DNA of 64,000 nucleotides from Tetradesmus obliquus (lineage: Eukaryota; Chlorophyta; Chlorophyceae; Sphaeropleales; Scenedesmaceae): positions 310,001 through 374,000 of the forward strand of contig CP126198.1 of the NCBI GenBank assembly GCA_030272155.1, read 5' to 3'. The notes under the pieces were generated by a model. That model had not been told where the DNA came from, searched no databases, and saw nothing but the letters and a program-made list of their open reading frames with translations. Numbering within the stretch: the first letter of the stretch is position 1; every line of letters starts with the position of its first letter. The position numbers and the translations under genes are program-made. Positions 49,501-60,128 of the stretch are shown here, one piece after another.

Positions 49501-50779
49501 TGGGGGCTCTGTGCCATTGTAGGCAGCCACCATGTCGACCAGCGTGATAGTCAGGTCGGCCATCAGCGCCGTTTGCGCCGCGTTGCCGCTCAGCTGCGCA
49601 ACCAGGTTCAGCCACCCTGCAGCACCACCAGCACATGTGTACAACATGCAACGGTCTTGTTGCGCGGGCACGCATAGCATTGTATTGTGCGCACAGCATA
49701 CAATGTGGCAGTGGCGTGCGGCAGCGGCATGCTGCATCACATTGGGAGTGTGCTTGCTGATGCCCGTGCCAAGCAGACTTGCCCCGCAGCCAGGCAGCAG
49801 CGCATGCCTCCTGCAGTGCACAGCCTGTCCTTTGAGAGGATAAATACATATGAGGAGTGCCTTTATCCTCTTTGAGAGGATGTATGCATATGAGGAATGC
49901 AGGATAAATGCATAACTGCGCGGCTCACCTGCCACCCAGGAAGCAAAGTGTGCATACTTGGCGCCCACTAGGCGGTACGTCCAGCTGCAGCAGCAGGCAC
50001 AGCAGGCAAGGCAGACTGTCAGGCCCGGCCCAGCAGGCATGACTGCAATGGCTTGCTTGGTGATCAAGGTAGCGCCACTGACCAGACGGGCTGCTGCCAG
50101 CTGCTGTGTACCTGGTTTGCTGCGCCTGTGGCTATGATGTGGCGTGCGCGTTCACGCCTGCGCAGCGGCACTCACTAGTACATGCCCCCGCAGGTGGTGA
50201 AACCTTTACACGCTGCTGAGCTATGCGCGCTGCTGTGATTCAAGCCTGGTGTACTCAACGCCTGCGCAGCGCAGCGCCACTCACTAGTACATGCTGCCTG
50301 ACGTGGATTATATGCTGCTGAGCAATGATTGGTGCTGTTTTTATTGATGCCTGCGCTGCTCCACTCACTAGTACATGCCCCCCGAGGTGGTGTATGCGCT
50401 GCTGAGCTCTGCCATGTTGAGCGCCACACACATCACAATGGCTGACACAACCACCCAGCCCCACACCGCCACCTGCACCAAGGCAGCAGAAGCAGCAACA
50501 GGTGATGCAGCAGCAGCAGCAGCAGCAGCAGTGCAATGTATGATGTAGAGAGTAGTGCTGGCCTGTGGTAGCAGAACTGGCTCGGCTCCGTCAGCCACCC
50601 GCACAGCACTGCTGCTGGCAGCAGCAAGCGTTACACAAAACAGTCAGCTGCAGCACAGCCAGGCGCAGCACCTGCTGCATGTTGCTGCCGCTGGCTGCTA
50701 CCATCACAGCCGAAGCATTGCCTGCTCATCAAGTGGCTTGAGCGACAAATTGACGGCGCATGCACCTGCGCTGCGGCTG

Positions 50780-50813
<34 letters not shown>

Positions 50814-52274
50814 GCATGCTGGTTGGTCAGGCATGCGGCGGGCCCCAGCTGCCACGCTGCACTCACCACGGGGCCTCCAAAGATCAAGGCGACGTCAAAT
50901 GAGGCTGCGGCAGGCAGGCAAGCAAGTTAAAAGGTGTCAGAAGGCTGGCGCAGAGTGCCGCACAGTGGCCGAGAATGGCAGCGGCAGCTGGGTTGCATCC
51001 TGTTGCTGTTGACATCGTCAGCATCAGCTGCACTTGAGCGCTGTGTGGAACATAACAGGCAGTGATGTTGCCAAGACCTGTTGCTGGCCCTTGCATGCAC
51101 TGAGCAGTTGTATCACTCATCTCTGCCTACTCTGCAGGCCCATCCTGGGTTGCTGCCACCTGTCATGGCAGAGGCAGCCATGCGGCAGGCACAGCTACCG
51201 CTGCCTACCAAACAGCCGGGCTTGAACAATCAGGCCTGCCTCAGCGCAGGGACTATTGATTGCGCCACTCGCCCGCTAACTGATGATGCTGGTGGGATGC
51301 AGGGCTGACTGCAAGCAGCTAGCAGGCCCTGAGGGGATTGCATACAACCGCCACCAAGAGCAGACATTCAGGCCTCAGCTCAAGCACTGACAGCTGCGCT
51401 GCATGCTCACCGATGACGCTGGTGATGATGCAGGGCCGACTGCCAAGCATATTTGGCGCAGGCACTGACAGCTGCCCTGCCCACTCACCGGTGATGCTGG
51501 TGAGGATGCTCATGGAGCTCATCCACAGTTGCACAACAGCCGGGCTTACCAACCAGGCCTGCCTCAGCGCAAGGACTGATAGCTAAGCCGCTCGCCCACT
51601 CACCGTTGATGCTGGTGCGGATGCAGGGCCGACTGCCAAGCAGCTAGCAGGGAGTTGCACACAACCGCCACTATCAAGAGTAACAATCTCGGCCTCAGCG
51701 CAAGCACTGACAGCTGCGCTGCGCACTCACTGATGATGCTGGTGAGGATGCAGGGCCGACTGCCAAGCAGCTAGCAAGAGTGAACATTTAGGCCTCAACG
51801 CAAGGACTGACAATCGCCTAAAAAGCCGTCGCGCCACTCACCAATGATGCTGGTGAGGATGCTCATGGAGCTCATCACGATCATGGCTGTGGAGAAGCCC
51901 GTCCATGCCCTGCACAGCAACACCCAGCGCAGCGCAGCAACGCAGCGCAGCGCAGCGGTAGCACGGCTAGCTCAGCACAGCTGTATTAACCAACAGCGCT
52001 GTTAACTTGGTTTCACTGTCATAAAGAGCCTTGGCAACGATAATGCCTGTCTGCAGCCAGCGGGCTGTTTACTGATGGAACATCAGTGCTTGAATATTTC
52101 AGCAGCAAACTGCAGCACATGCAGCAACAGCACTGTGACGCAACCGCCACTTCCAGCAGCAGCAGCAGCAACAAACCCTGACCTGTCCAGGACTGGAGTG
52201 ATGCCCAGGGACCGCAGTTTTGCATCGTCGTCCTCTACCAGGACCTGTGCATCGATGTCTTTCCTAGCGTCCAT
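43549..52274 (-). CDS. Amino-acid permease, APC superfamily (BAT1/GABA-permease type)
   Basis: Thirteen exons: 52274-52183, 51909-51842, 50904-50867, 50472-50369, 49984-49929, 49616-49488, 48912-48827, 47545-47400, 46633-46450, 45577-45521, 45045-44924, 44675-44470, 43913-43549, all in frame, 550 residues. The start MDARKDIDAQ leads into DDAKLRSLGI, the usual cytosolic entry of BAT1-like carriers. Family marks then come in order: AWTGFSTAMIVMSSMSILTS, FGGPVVAVWGW, NMAELSSAYTTSGGMYYW (helix 2-3), ASYVFGHFET, AWAFTGLDSAEYMAEET (helix 6 and the TGxDxxxxxxEE block), ILFSYGRDGLVP, and a last exon with FLPGLFKLG and FSLPTEYPVT. Such proteins move amino acids or GABA across plasma or organelle membranes, and the substrate cannot be read from the sequence. 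Seven exon ends are echoed in the introns. The gene is 8.7 kb long for a 1.65-kb coding sequence. Confidence 0.9.
44050..44280 (-). repeat. Minisatellite of about 20 bp in permease intron 12
   Basis: About ten degenerate copies of GTGACTAGTGCCTGGCGACTA-like units. CTAG recurs throughout. The array sits within the intron between the last two exons. Confidence 0.85.
45100..45310 (-). repeat. Acceptor-side echoes of permease exon 11 (two copies)
   Basis: The exon 11 start (45045, after CTGCTGCAG, encoding YDVFLQ) is echoed at about 45140-45170 and 45265-45290. Both copies read TATGATGTGCTCCTGC-like sequence and are preceded by CAG-type acceptors. The spacing is about 120 bases. Confidence 0.85.
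45598..45740 (-). repeat. CAGGCAGG/CAGCCAGG simple repeat in permease intron 9
   Basis: A low-complexity array of GCCAGGCA and GGCAGGCA units. The frames through it give spurious Cys/Leu/Pro or Gly/Arg/Gln proteins. Confidence 0.9.
46690..46960 (-). repeat. Acceptor-side echoes of permease exon 9 (two copies)
   Basis: The exon 9 start (46633) encodes YVVCLGLLLPAWAFTGLDSAE. Copies of this 5' half with their own CCGCAG acceptors begin near 46770 and 46950. The outer copy extends to AEYMAEET and the inner one ends earlier. Only the copy at 46633 continues to a donor, which is why it is taken as the exon. Confidence 0.9.
47560..48010 (-). repeat. Acceptor-side echoes of permease exon 8 (four copies)
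   Basis: The exon 8 start (47545, after CCGCAG) encodes EFAGVWNLVGAVVLTIVLPA. Four more copies lie upstream at about 47600-47670, 47708-47775, 47820-47880 and 47930-47990. Most are preceded by CTGCAG or CCGCAG and some have frame-preserving changes (EFAGICNLVAAVVL). Only the 47545 copy continues into ASYVFGHFET. Confidence 0.92.
48200..48730 (-). repeat. Donor-side echoes of permease exon 7 (five copies)
   Basis: The exon 7 end (boundary 48827) encodes KVNIRMN and is followed by GTGAGTGG. The block and its donor recur with boundaries at 48705, 48596, 48418, 48309 and 48208, spacings of 122, 109, 178, 109 and 101 bases. The extra length of the third interval is a GCTGCTTT-type expansion. Confidence 0.93.
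49225..49320 (-). repeat. Echo of permease exon 6
   Basis: A copy encoding TLVNMVAAYNGTEP lies downstream of the true exon 6 (TLVDMVAAYNGTEP, boundary 49488). A second, weaker echo of the last few codons lies at about 49125-49145. Confidence 0.85.
50165..50330 (-). repeat. Donor-side echoes of permease exon 4 (two copies)
   Basis: The exon 4 end, ACTAGTACATGC on the plus strand (boundary 50369), recurs near 50284 and 50173 with the same GTGAGTG donor. Exon sequence of 40-55 bases is conserved in each. Confidence 0.88.
51270..51760 (-). repeat. Donor-side echoes of permease exon 2 (five copies)
   Basis: The end of exon 2 (boundary 51842, encoding SILTSII) with its GTGAGTGG donor is repeated near 51730, 51603, 51488, 51410 and 51283. 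The 51488 copy retains the longest exon segment (ATGAGCATCCTCACCAGC). The oldest-looking copy, 51283, has lost the donor. Confidence 0.88.
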
Positions 52275-52912
52275 CTCGGCCTTCTGCTGCTGCAGCAGTT
52301 TGTTGCTGTCGGATGACTGCTATGGAAACGCTGCGAGACCAGCCCAGCACTTTCAGGTGCAATGATTCAACGTGAAGCGGGTTTGCTAGAGTCTGCTAGT
52401 TCGGGGCGCGCTGATTGCAGCAGTAGCCGAGCGTTGCCATTTGCAGCATGCCTGATGTGAGTCGCCAATCCAGCATACACCGGACCGCTGTGATGTGTTG
52501 GACAGTTTTCACCGCTGCAGCCTGCCGCAGGACTGACAACTCGCCTTGTCGCGTGTGTCACTGCAGCCCCATCCCATGACCACAGTTGGTACTTCACATG
52601 AAGTGACTGTGAACTCCCTGTCTATGCAGCCAGACCAAGAAGAGACGACCAGAAGGCACGGGTTCGAGGCAACACGAGCTCTTTTCTGGCAGCCAGCAGC
52701 TGAATGTTCTGCCTCCCAGTCACACCCCACAGCCATGCTGGCAATGTTGACATGGTGTTCCCCACCAGCGTAAGTTGCATGAACCTGTACATAGCTGTCA
52801 CGGCCAGCACCATACGGCACTTGCATAACATACGCAGCCAGAGCAGCACCCTTAACGTGCTTCACAGTGCCGCGAGCTCCAGCCATAGCAGCCACAGCAT
52901 ACCAGCATCCGC
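52275..52912. other. Permease upstream / IST1-like downstream region
   Basis: This 638-base gap holds the permease promoter side and the 3' flank of the IST1-like gene, both on the minus strand. No exon or repeat is evident. Confidence 0.5.
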
Positions 52913-53255
52913 TCACGCCTTCTTCAGAGCCTCAAAGCGCTTCTGCAGCTCATCATACTCACTGCTAGCGCCGCTGCTCGGCGCAGCACTCGCGCCGCTG
53001 TGCGGCACACCAGGAAGCCCAGCCAGGTCCCCTGTGCTGCTGCCAGCCTGCCCGCTGCCACTGCCAGGTGCTGCAGCTGGTGCTGCCTCTTCGTCCCGCA
53101 CAGGCGGCGCTACAGGCGGCGGCACAGCAGGCCCAGCAGACGCAGGCGCAGCACCACCGCCTGCTGCTGCTGCTGCTGCTGAGGGTTTAGGTGGAGGGCC
53201 TTGCGCCGCATCATATGCCCGCTGGATCTCCTCAGCAGTCGGCATACGGAAGCCC

Positions 53256-53288
<33 letters not shown>

Positions 53289-56200
53289 GGCAGCGGCTGC
53301 ATCTGCACCGGCCCGCCAGCAGGCGGTCCAGACGCGCCAGCTGCTGCGGCCTGCTGCTGCGCTGCAGTAGACAGCCAGCCATCAGGAGGTCCACCAGCTG
53401 CTGCTGGCCCTGCTGCCGGCACACTCATCCCACCACCACCACCACCATTATTACCAGCCCCATTATTGCCATTACCTCTGTTGCTGCCAGGTGGGGGGCT
53501 GCCAGGGGCCTGTGGGGCCCTGCCAGCCATCCGCGCTGCTGCTTCCGCAGCGCTGCGAGCCTGCTGCGCAGCAGCCACAGCCGCCGCTGCTGCTGCAGCG
53601 ACATCCGCGTAACCCCCAGTGCCAGCGGAGGAAGAGCTGGGCTGCACCTGCTCACTGCCGCTGCTGGCTGCTGCTGGTGGTGCTGCTGCTGCAGGTGGCG
53701 GCGCTGCTGCTGCTGCTGGAGGCTGCCCGTAGCCTACCGGCGGGATGTATCCTGAGTGGATCTGCTGCTGCTGCTGCTGCTGCGCCTGGCTGCTGCTGGC
53801 TGCGGGGATGCATGGCAGCGGCACACCAGTGCCGCCGCCAGGGGGGTCCTTGGGCAGTATGTCCTGCTGCGCCCTGTACATGTCCCACTCCACGCCATAC
53901 TCCTGCAACAGCAGGAAGGATTTGCAACCAGTGCCAAACTGAGGAGGCATCGGCGATGCAGCTAGGGACGCAATCGTGCTCAGCATTGCAAATGCAAGGC
54001 AACAGTGCGACGCATGCTCTTGCGGCAGCACACGGGGGATGCAGTCAGGCATGCGCACGGAGGTGCCAACAGCCATGCGCACGGGCTGCAACAAGGATGC
54101 ATACAGTCGAACAAGGGAGCATGTGTGTCCCAGCTTGAGACAGCATGTGCCGCACATGCTGCTGGCACAGCGTTCCACAACATTGCTCTCGTTTGGCACC
54201 CACAATCGTGCTGTTGACAGCCCACAATGCCGACACCGGCACTCTCGCGCAGGTGACTACACAAACTGCATATGTGGAACACCACACTGCTGCACGCACC
54301 TGCGCAATCTCGCTGAGCGTCTGCAGCTTCAGCGCAGGCTCCAGCACACCATGCGCTGCCATTTGCTGCTGGCACAACGCCGCACACACCCAAGCATCTT
54401 TCACATAAAAAACAACACCACGATACACGCGCGCGACCACTGCCTCCATGCGCATAACCACCACACAGCTGCCGCGCACCTGTGCAATCTCGCTGAGCGT
54501 CTCCAGCTTGAGTGCCGGCTCAGGGGGCTCTATGGTGAGGCAGCGCTGCACACCTACACAGACCCTCGTCCTTCCAACAACACCAACCATAGCAACAGCC
54601 CTGCTCTCATGCAGGCAACTGCTGCCCGCCTGTTTGGCACACCACGCCGCTGCACACACCTGCGCCTGTGCTGCCCGCCTGTGGCACTGCGGCTACAGCG
54701 CACCTGTGCAATCTCGCTGAGTGTCTCCAGCTTGAGCGCAGGCTCAGGGGGCTCAATGGTGAGGCAGCGCTGCAGGTTGTCGTTGACCATCCAGCGGCGG
54801 CAGCTGACATCAGAACACGCCTCGCTCACATACTCCTGTTGAATGAGATGCGGCAGGTGCGGCACATACAGGCAGCAGCAGCAGCGGACAAAAATGGGGG
54901 TGCGGTTGTCTTGAGGTCCATGAAGCTGCAGCCGTGTAGCAGTGCAGCAGCGGTCAGTGCTTGCTGCAGGCCCACCATTCCTCAGCGCGGACGGCGCATC
55001 GCCCTCGCCCTCCGCCCAGCTGCAGCGCGAAAGAAAAGGCACGGCTAGCGCACGCACAAGAATCAATCACCCACGCCACAGCTTGTTGCGCTTTTGCACA
55101 GAATATCTGCGCCTGCTCAACAGCTGAGGTGAAACAGCACCAACAGACAGCTGCGGCTGCAGGCCATTGCAGTGCTGCATTCCACGCGCACGCCACCTTG
55201 TCTACTTCTGCGCTCAGGCACCTGCCGCTGCACACCAGCTGATCACAGCAACCCCTGGCAGCCTGCTGCTGCTGGCCGCACCTTGCCGTAGTTCTGCGCA
55301 AACACGTATACTTACGCAACAGCTGAAAGGCAACGCACGCATCTTCACATCCAGATCCACATCCACATCCAGATCCACATCCACATCCACATCCACAGCA
55401 CCATCACCATCATGCTGGCCACACCTTGCCGTTTTTCTGCGCAAACATCTTGTGCAGCACGCAAGTGTCTGCACCTATACACCAGATGATCACAGCAACC
55501 CCTGGCAGCCTGCTGCTGCTGGCCCCACCTTGCCGTTCTTCTGCGCGAACAACTGCGCTCATACAGCATCTACAAGAAAACGCGCGTATCTTCAAACCCA
55601 CATCCACATCCACATAATCCACAACATCATCATGCTGCGCACCTTGCCGTACTTCTGTGCAAACATCTGTGCTTTACAAAACAGCTGAATAGCGCAGGAA
55701 GCCTGCTGCTCTCACCTTGCCGTACTCATGCGCAGACACCTGCGCTCATGCACATCGAAGCAGGACATAACAAGACAACATGAACAACAGCTGAGCAAGA
55801 CAAGGCAGCCTGCCGCTGCCAGTCTCACCTTGCCGTACTTCTGCGCGAACATCTTGTGCAGCGTGGTCAGCTCAGGCAGGTCAGGCACGCGGCTGGCCGC
55901 ATACAGCACGCTGGACAGCGCCTGGTCGGGGACAGCAGCAGCGGCAGCAGCAGCAGGACAAGAGCAGTAGTGTGATGGATGAAAAGACTGCCAATCTGCT
56001 GCTGTAGATTGTTCGCACAATGCAGCTGTGTGGCTGTTGCGGCCAAGCAAGCAGCCTTCTCCTGTGTTGGCAGCAGCTGCTGCGCATACGTGCTGTGCAT
56101 ATGCAGTCCTGCACATGGCACGCGCGCGCAACCACAGGCCGAAATGCACTGCTGCGCGTGCGGCTAAGCGCACATCATATGCATGGCACCCAGCTACACA

Positions 56201-57050
56201 TCATTGCTATAGTGCGCCTTGCCAGCCAGCTGCCTGCCGCGCTTCCTCGCGTGCGCCCGCGCTGTGTGGTGGGAGGTGATGGGCTTTGCGCTTGCGCTGA
56301 CCAACAAGCCCAGCTGTGCTGTCACGCATGCACAGCCTGGTAGGAAGCACGGCTGCTGCATGCTGGCGCGCGCAGCTGCAGCTGCTTCATAGTAAATCAC
56401 ATGCCTGCCAGAACCTCTCCGGGCTGCATGCCATGCCAGCTAGCCCGTACTCGACTGCCGCAGCCCATTCAACACAGCCTGCTGCTGCACAGGTACGCCT
56501 AACTCCCTTCAACCCCGCTCCCCTGCCCCACCTTGATCATGTCCCAGGGGATCTCCTTGCTGTTGGCCACCAGGCTGGAGCGCACAGCGCAACAATGGCT
56601 GCTGCACGCTCACGCGCAAAGCTGCAGGTACTTGACAGTGACTCAAATGCCTCGAATCCTTCTCCCACCCACCTCGATCATGTCCCGAAGGATCTCTTTG
56701 CTATTGGCCACCAGGCTGGAGCACACCATTCCCAATAATGGCTGCTGCACGCTCACGCGCAAAGCTGCAGGCGCTTGACGGTGAATCAGACGCCTCTAAT
56801 CCGCTTACCCACCCACCTCAATCATGTCCCAGGGGATCCCCTTGCCGTTGGCCACCAGGCTGAAGTGCCCAGTGTTAAAAACAGTTGCTCCATGCTTGCA
56901 CGCAAAACTGCAGGTGCTTTACAGTGAATCAGATGCTTTGAATCCGTCTCCCACCCACCTCAATCATGTCCCGCGGGATCTCCTTGCTGTTAGCCACCAG
57001 GCTGGAGCGCACCGCCAGCAGCTCAAGGTACAGCTCCAGGATCTCGTACG

Positions 57051-57083
<33 letters not shown>

Positions 57084-57155
57084 CATCAATCAGAAAGCCA
57101 TGCCAAGCAGCTCAAGGTACAGCTCCAGGATCTCACACGCTGTGCAGCAGCGTGG

Positions 57156-57193
<38 letters not shown>

Positions 57194-57255
57194 CATGAGC
57201 GTATCAGTCACAGTGCCCCACAGCTGCTCCAGGTACAGCTCCCGGATCTCAAACA

Positions 57256-57289
<34 letters not shown>

Positions 57290-58571
57290 CGCATAGGTCA
57301 ACGTGGCACAAAGCAGCTCCAGGTACAGCTCCAGGATCTCATACGCTGGCAGCAGCAGCAGCAGCAGCAACAGCGCAGGCGCGCGTCAATCACAGTAGCA
57401 CACAGCAGCTCCAGGTACAGCTTCAGGATCTCATATGCTGAGCAGGGCAGGCGGCAGCAACGGCAGCGGCAGCAGCAGCAGCAGCGCAGGCGTCAATCAC
57501 AGTAGCCCACAGCAGCTACAGGTGCAGCTCCCGGATCTCGTACACTGGCCAGCATCAGCAGTGAAACAGCAGCAGCAGCAGCAGCATTGCCCACCTGTGA
57601 GGGTGAAGGCCTCGCGTACGACCGCCTCCACCAGCAGTGCAGCAGCAGCAGCGGCAGAGTGACCAAGCACATCAATGCCCACCTGTGAGGGTGAAGGCCT
57701 CGCGGATGACTGCCTCCACGCGGATGCGCGCATAGTCCTGCTTGCCGGCGCGCAGCAGCTCAGCAATGTCCTTGCGGTACTGCTTCATCTGCGGCAGCAA
57801 GCAGCAGGCAGCGGCACCAGCACATGATGTGCATGGTGCGTGTTTGACTCCAGTGCCTGTATCTTGCGTCTGCATTTTTTGTGCTAGCTGGAAAAGCAAG
57901 CAGGACTTTGTAGAGAGCACATGCCCAACGACGGGTGGTTGCGCCAGCAGTTGCAATGTATGCAAGATGCAGATTCCTGCAGAATTGTGCACTGAGACAC
58001 AATGTGGAGCTGCTGTGGCAGACAAAACCTGGTTCAAATTTGTTGCTGTGCTGTGCCTTACAACAGACGCATTTTTTGCCGAGGCCCAGTGCCACACTGC
58101 ACAACACACGGCAGTGCCTTCATGTGCACTCTTGTAATGATACTGCTGCCCTTGGACGGGGTTACTGCTGCCAGTACAGTACTGCTACACTTGCAACCAT
58201 GCAAGCAGGTGCTGTCTGCTGCTGGAAGCTGCTGCTGCTTGCTGGTGCCTCAAGAGCGCAATGCTTTCAGCTCAACCCAGCGCGTACAAACCATGTTTTA
58301 ATCAACACCTGATGATGATCAGATGCCTAAACACTGCTCGGAGGTCTCCGGCACAGAAGTCCCACTACCAAGGCGTTTGCCAACCAACTCACGTGCATGT
58401 TCCGCTTGTTCTTCAGCAGCTTGATCCTCCCCAAACATAGACGACATGTTGTTTCGCTGCATCAAGGCAGAAGCAGGCCGATCAAGCGCTGCACAAGGCA
58501 AGGGCTCCAACTCACACACAGTCAAGGCTCACGCACCACTTCGCCGAGTTGAACTTGAGAGCTCCTAACAT
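52913..58571 (-). CDS. IST1: IST1-like ESCRT-III regulator
   Basis: Seven exons: 58571-58537, 58456-58393, 57788-57683, 57050-56959, 55921-55829, 54835-54704, 53902-52913, all in frame, 503 residues. The start MLGALKFNSAKC and the following GRIKLLKNKRNMHMKQYRKD match the first helix of IST1 proteins. Then come YARIRVEAVIREAFTLT, EILELYLELL, SKEIPRDMIEA, VPDLPELTTLHKMFAQKYGK and a VNDNLQRCLTIEPP segment, so the IST1 domain fills residues 1 to about 174. IST1 binds Did2/CHMP1 and Vps4 on endosomes and adjusts ESCRT-III disassembly in vesicle sorting and abscission. The remaining 330 residues are disordered Pro/Ala/Gln/Gly-rich sequence ending in a short charged helix (YDELQKRFEALKKA). That could be a Vps4-binding MIM-like tail, which is inference. 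Four of the six introns carry echoes, and exon 4 is echoed on both sides. Confidence 0.9.
54290..54560 (-). repeat. Donor-side echoes of IST1-like exon 6 (two copies)
   Basis: The exon end encoding LKLETLSEIAQ (boundary 54704) recurs with boundaries near 54482 and 54302 and GTGCG-type donors. The first copy retains about 60 bases of exon and the second about 50. Confidence 0.9.
55270..55745 (-). repeat. Donor-side echoes of IST1-like exon 5 (five copies)
   Basis: The exon end encoding MFAQKYGK (boundary 55829) with its GTG donor recurs near 55715, 55640, 55530, 55427 and 55281. The copies keep 25-45 bases of exon sequence with a few changes. ATCCACATCCAC simple repeats are interleaved at about 55340-55400. 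Confidence 0.9.
56520..56880 (-). repeat. Donor-side echoes of IST1-like exon 4 (three copies)
   Basis: The exon end encoding LVANSKEIPRDMIE (boundary 56959) is repeated near 56818, 56673 and 56533 with GTGGG-type donors. Each copy preserves 55-60 bases, and the codons are still readable with few substitutions. Confidence 0.92.
57100..57550 (-). repeat. Acceptor-side echoes of IST1-like exon 4 (five copies)
   Basis: The exon start (57050, encoding AYEILELYLELL) with its CTGCTGCCAG acceptor recurs near 57135, 57250, 57345, 57435 and 57540. Each is preceded by a CTG tract of variable length, so the array alternates exon-start echo and triplet tract. Confidence 0.92.
57586..57640 (-). repeat. 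Donor-side echo of IST1-like exon 3
   Basis: The exon end encoding VREAFTLT (boundary 57683) is repeated once with boundary near 57593 and a GTGGGC donor. Confidence 0.88.
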
Positions 58572-58901
58572 AATGATATGATCTGGTTACAGCTGTCACA
58601 GCGCTCGAGCAAACAAAATGTAGCGGGTGTATAGAGCAGCACAGCCAGTCCCAACCTTCCTACTGTCACAGCTGGGTCAGAGACACAATCTGGTGAGCAT
58701 GCACAACTAGATGCAAAAAACCATCTGCATGGTATAATTGCACACAAGTACAGCTATGCCTGTACAGTGCAGCACACCATCAGCCAGTGACAGAGTGACA
58801 AAACCGCTCCAGGAACCCTACTCATAACACAGTGTTACTAGTTGCGCATTGGCTAAAGGCGTCCGGTGACACACAAGCTACATTACTGGCAATTCCTGCT
58901 G
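58572..58901. other. Short IST1-like upstream / GST downstream region
   Basis: Only 330 bases separate the IST1-like start codon from the GST-like stop codon, both minus strand. It must hold the GST 3' end and the IST1-like promoter. No clear TATA or polyadenylation motif was seen. Confidence 0.45.
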
Positions 58902-60097
58902 CTACTGCTGTCCGTCTGCTGCTCCCTGGCGCTGGTCGATCCAGTCTTGGCCCCACATGAGGCTGTGCCTGTTGTTGCTGCCCAGGTAGACCTTGATGCC
59001 TGCAGGACCAACAACAGCCAGGCAGGGACAAGGGCAGGCAGCAGTGTGAAAAAAGATGCACACAAACAGACAACGGACACTGTGAGTCGGTCTGCGTTCT
59101 AATCAGCATTGCGACATGGGAGGCGCAGCTGCAACAATCGCTTGCAGGAAGACTAAACTGGCAACGGGCTACGCCCGGCAAGCACAAGCCAACAGGTGGG
59201 TTGCAGCACCGACGTACCATTACAGCTGCTGCCAGTGTATGCTGCTTGTGTTTGGTCAACCTCACGCAGGAGCACTTGTCTCCCTGACTTAGCAGTGGCT
59301 GCTACCCATGCTGCGTGCGTATTGCATGCTGCATTGCAAGGTGATAGTTCCACAGTTCTACGCATGCCCATTGCGTGCTGCGTCCTCACCTGTCTGCCCC
59401 ATGACCCGCCGCCAGTGCAGGTGCAGGTGCGGGAAGGTAGACTTCACCTGTGCCTCAAAGTGCACCAGGTTCAGGTCAACCTGCAGGGCAGGCAATCAGG
59501 CAGCAATCATCACTGAAACAAGAGCCCATCACCACTGCTGGCAGCAGCTGGGACTAAAAGGGACAACAGCCCCGAGCATGCTTAGAGCTATGGATCTGCT
59601 GGCAGTGCCGGCATGGGTGGATATCTGTATCTGGCTGCACGCTGTCCAGCACACATGTGCATTGCAAAATCTTTGCTGCCAGAACTGGTCAGAGTGCGCA
59701 GCTGCTATGCCTGTTGATCATGCACGCAGCAAACACACATACAAGACATCGGCATAAACTTCTCTCAATGCAGCCACAGAGCAGCAGCAGCAGCAGCAGC
59801 AGCGCACCAGATCAGCCACAGCGATGTCTGCAATGCTCAGCCGCTCCCCCACAAACCACAGCCGGCCATCAGCAGCCCCATCATCACTCAGCAAGCTTGC
59901 GCCCTCATCACTGCCATCATCCACCACTTCACCACCACATGCAGCGCAGCTGGCAGCAGCACCGGATGCTGTTGCTGCTCCAGCTGGCTGGCTGCTGCTG
60001 CTGTGTTTGTCGTCGCCCTGCATGCCTGACCCTGCTGGTGCATCTGCCCCTGGCGGCCCTGCCAGCAGCCGCTCAAGGCAGGCAAGCCCAGGGCCCT

Positions 60098-60128
<31 letters not shown>

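Noticed and set aside
52655-52685. Possible tRNA T-arm (GGTTCGAGGC)
   Set aside because: No acceptor stem, D-arm or anticodon arm can be folded upstream.
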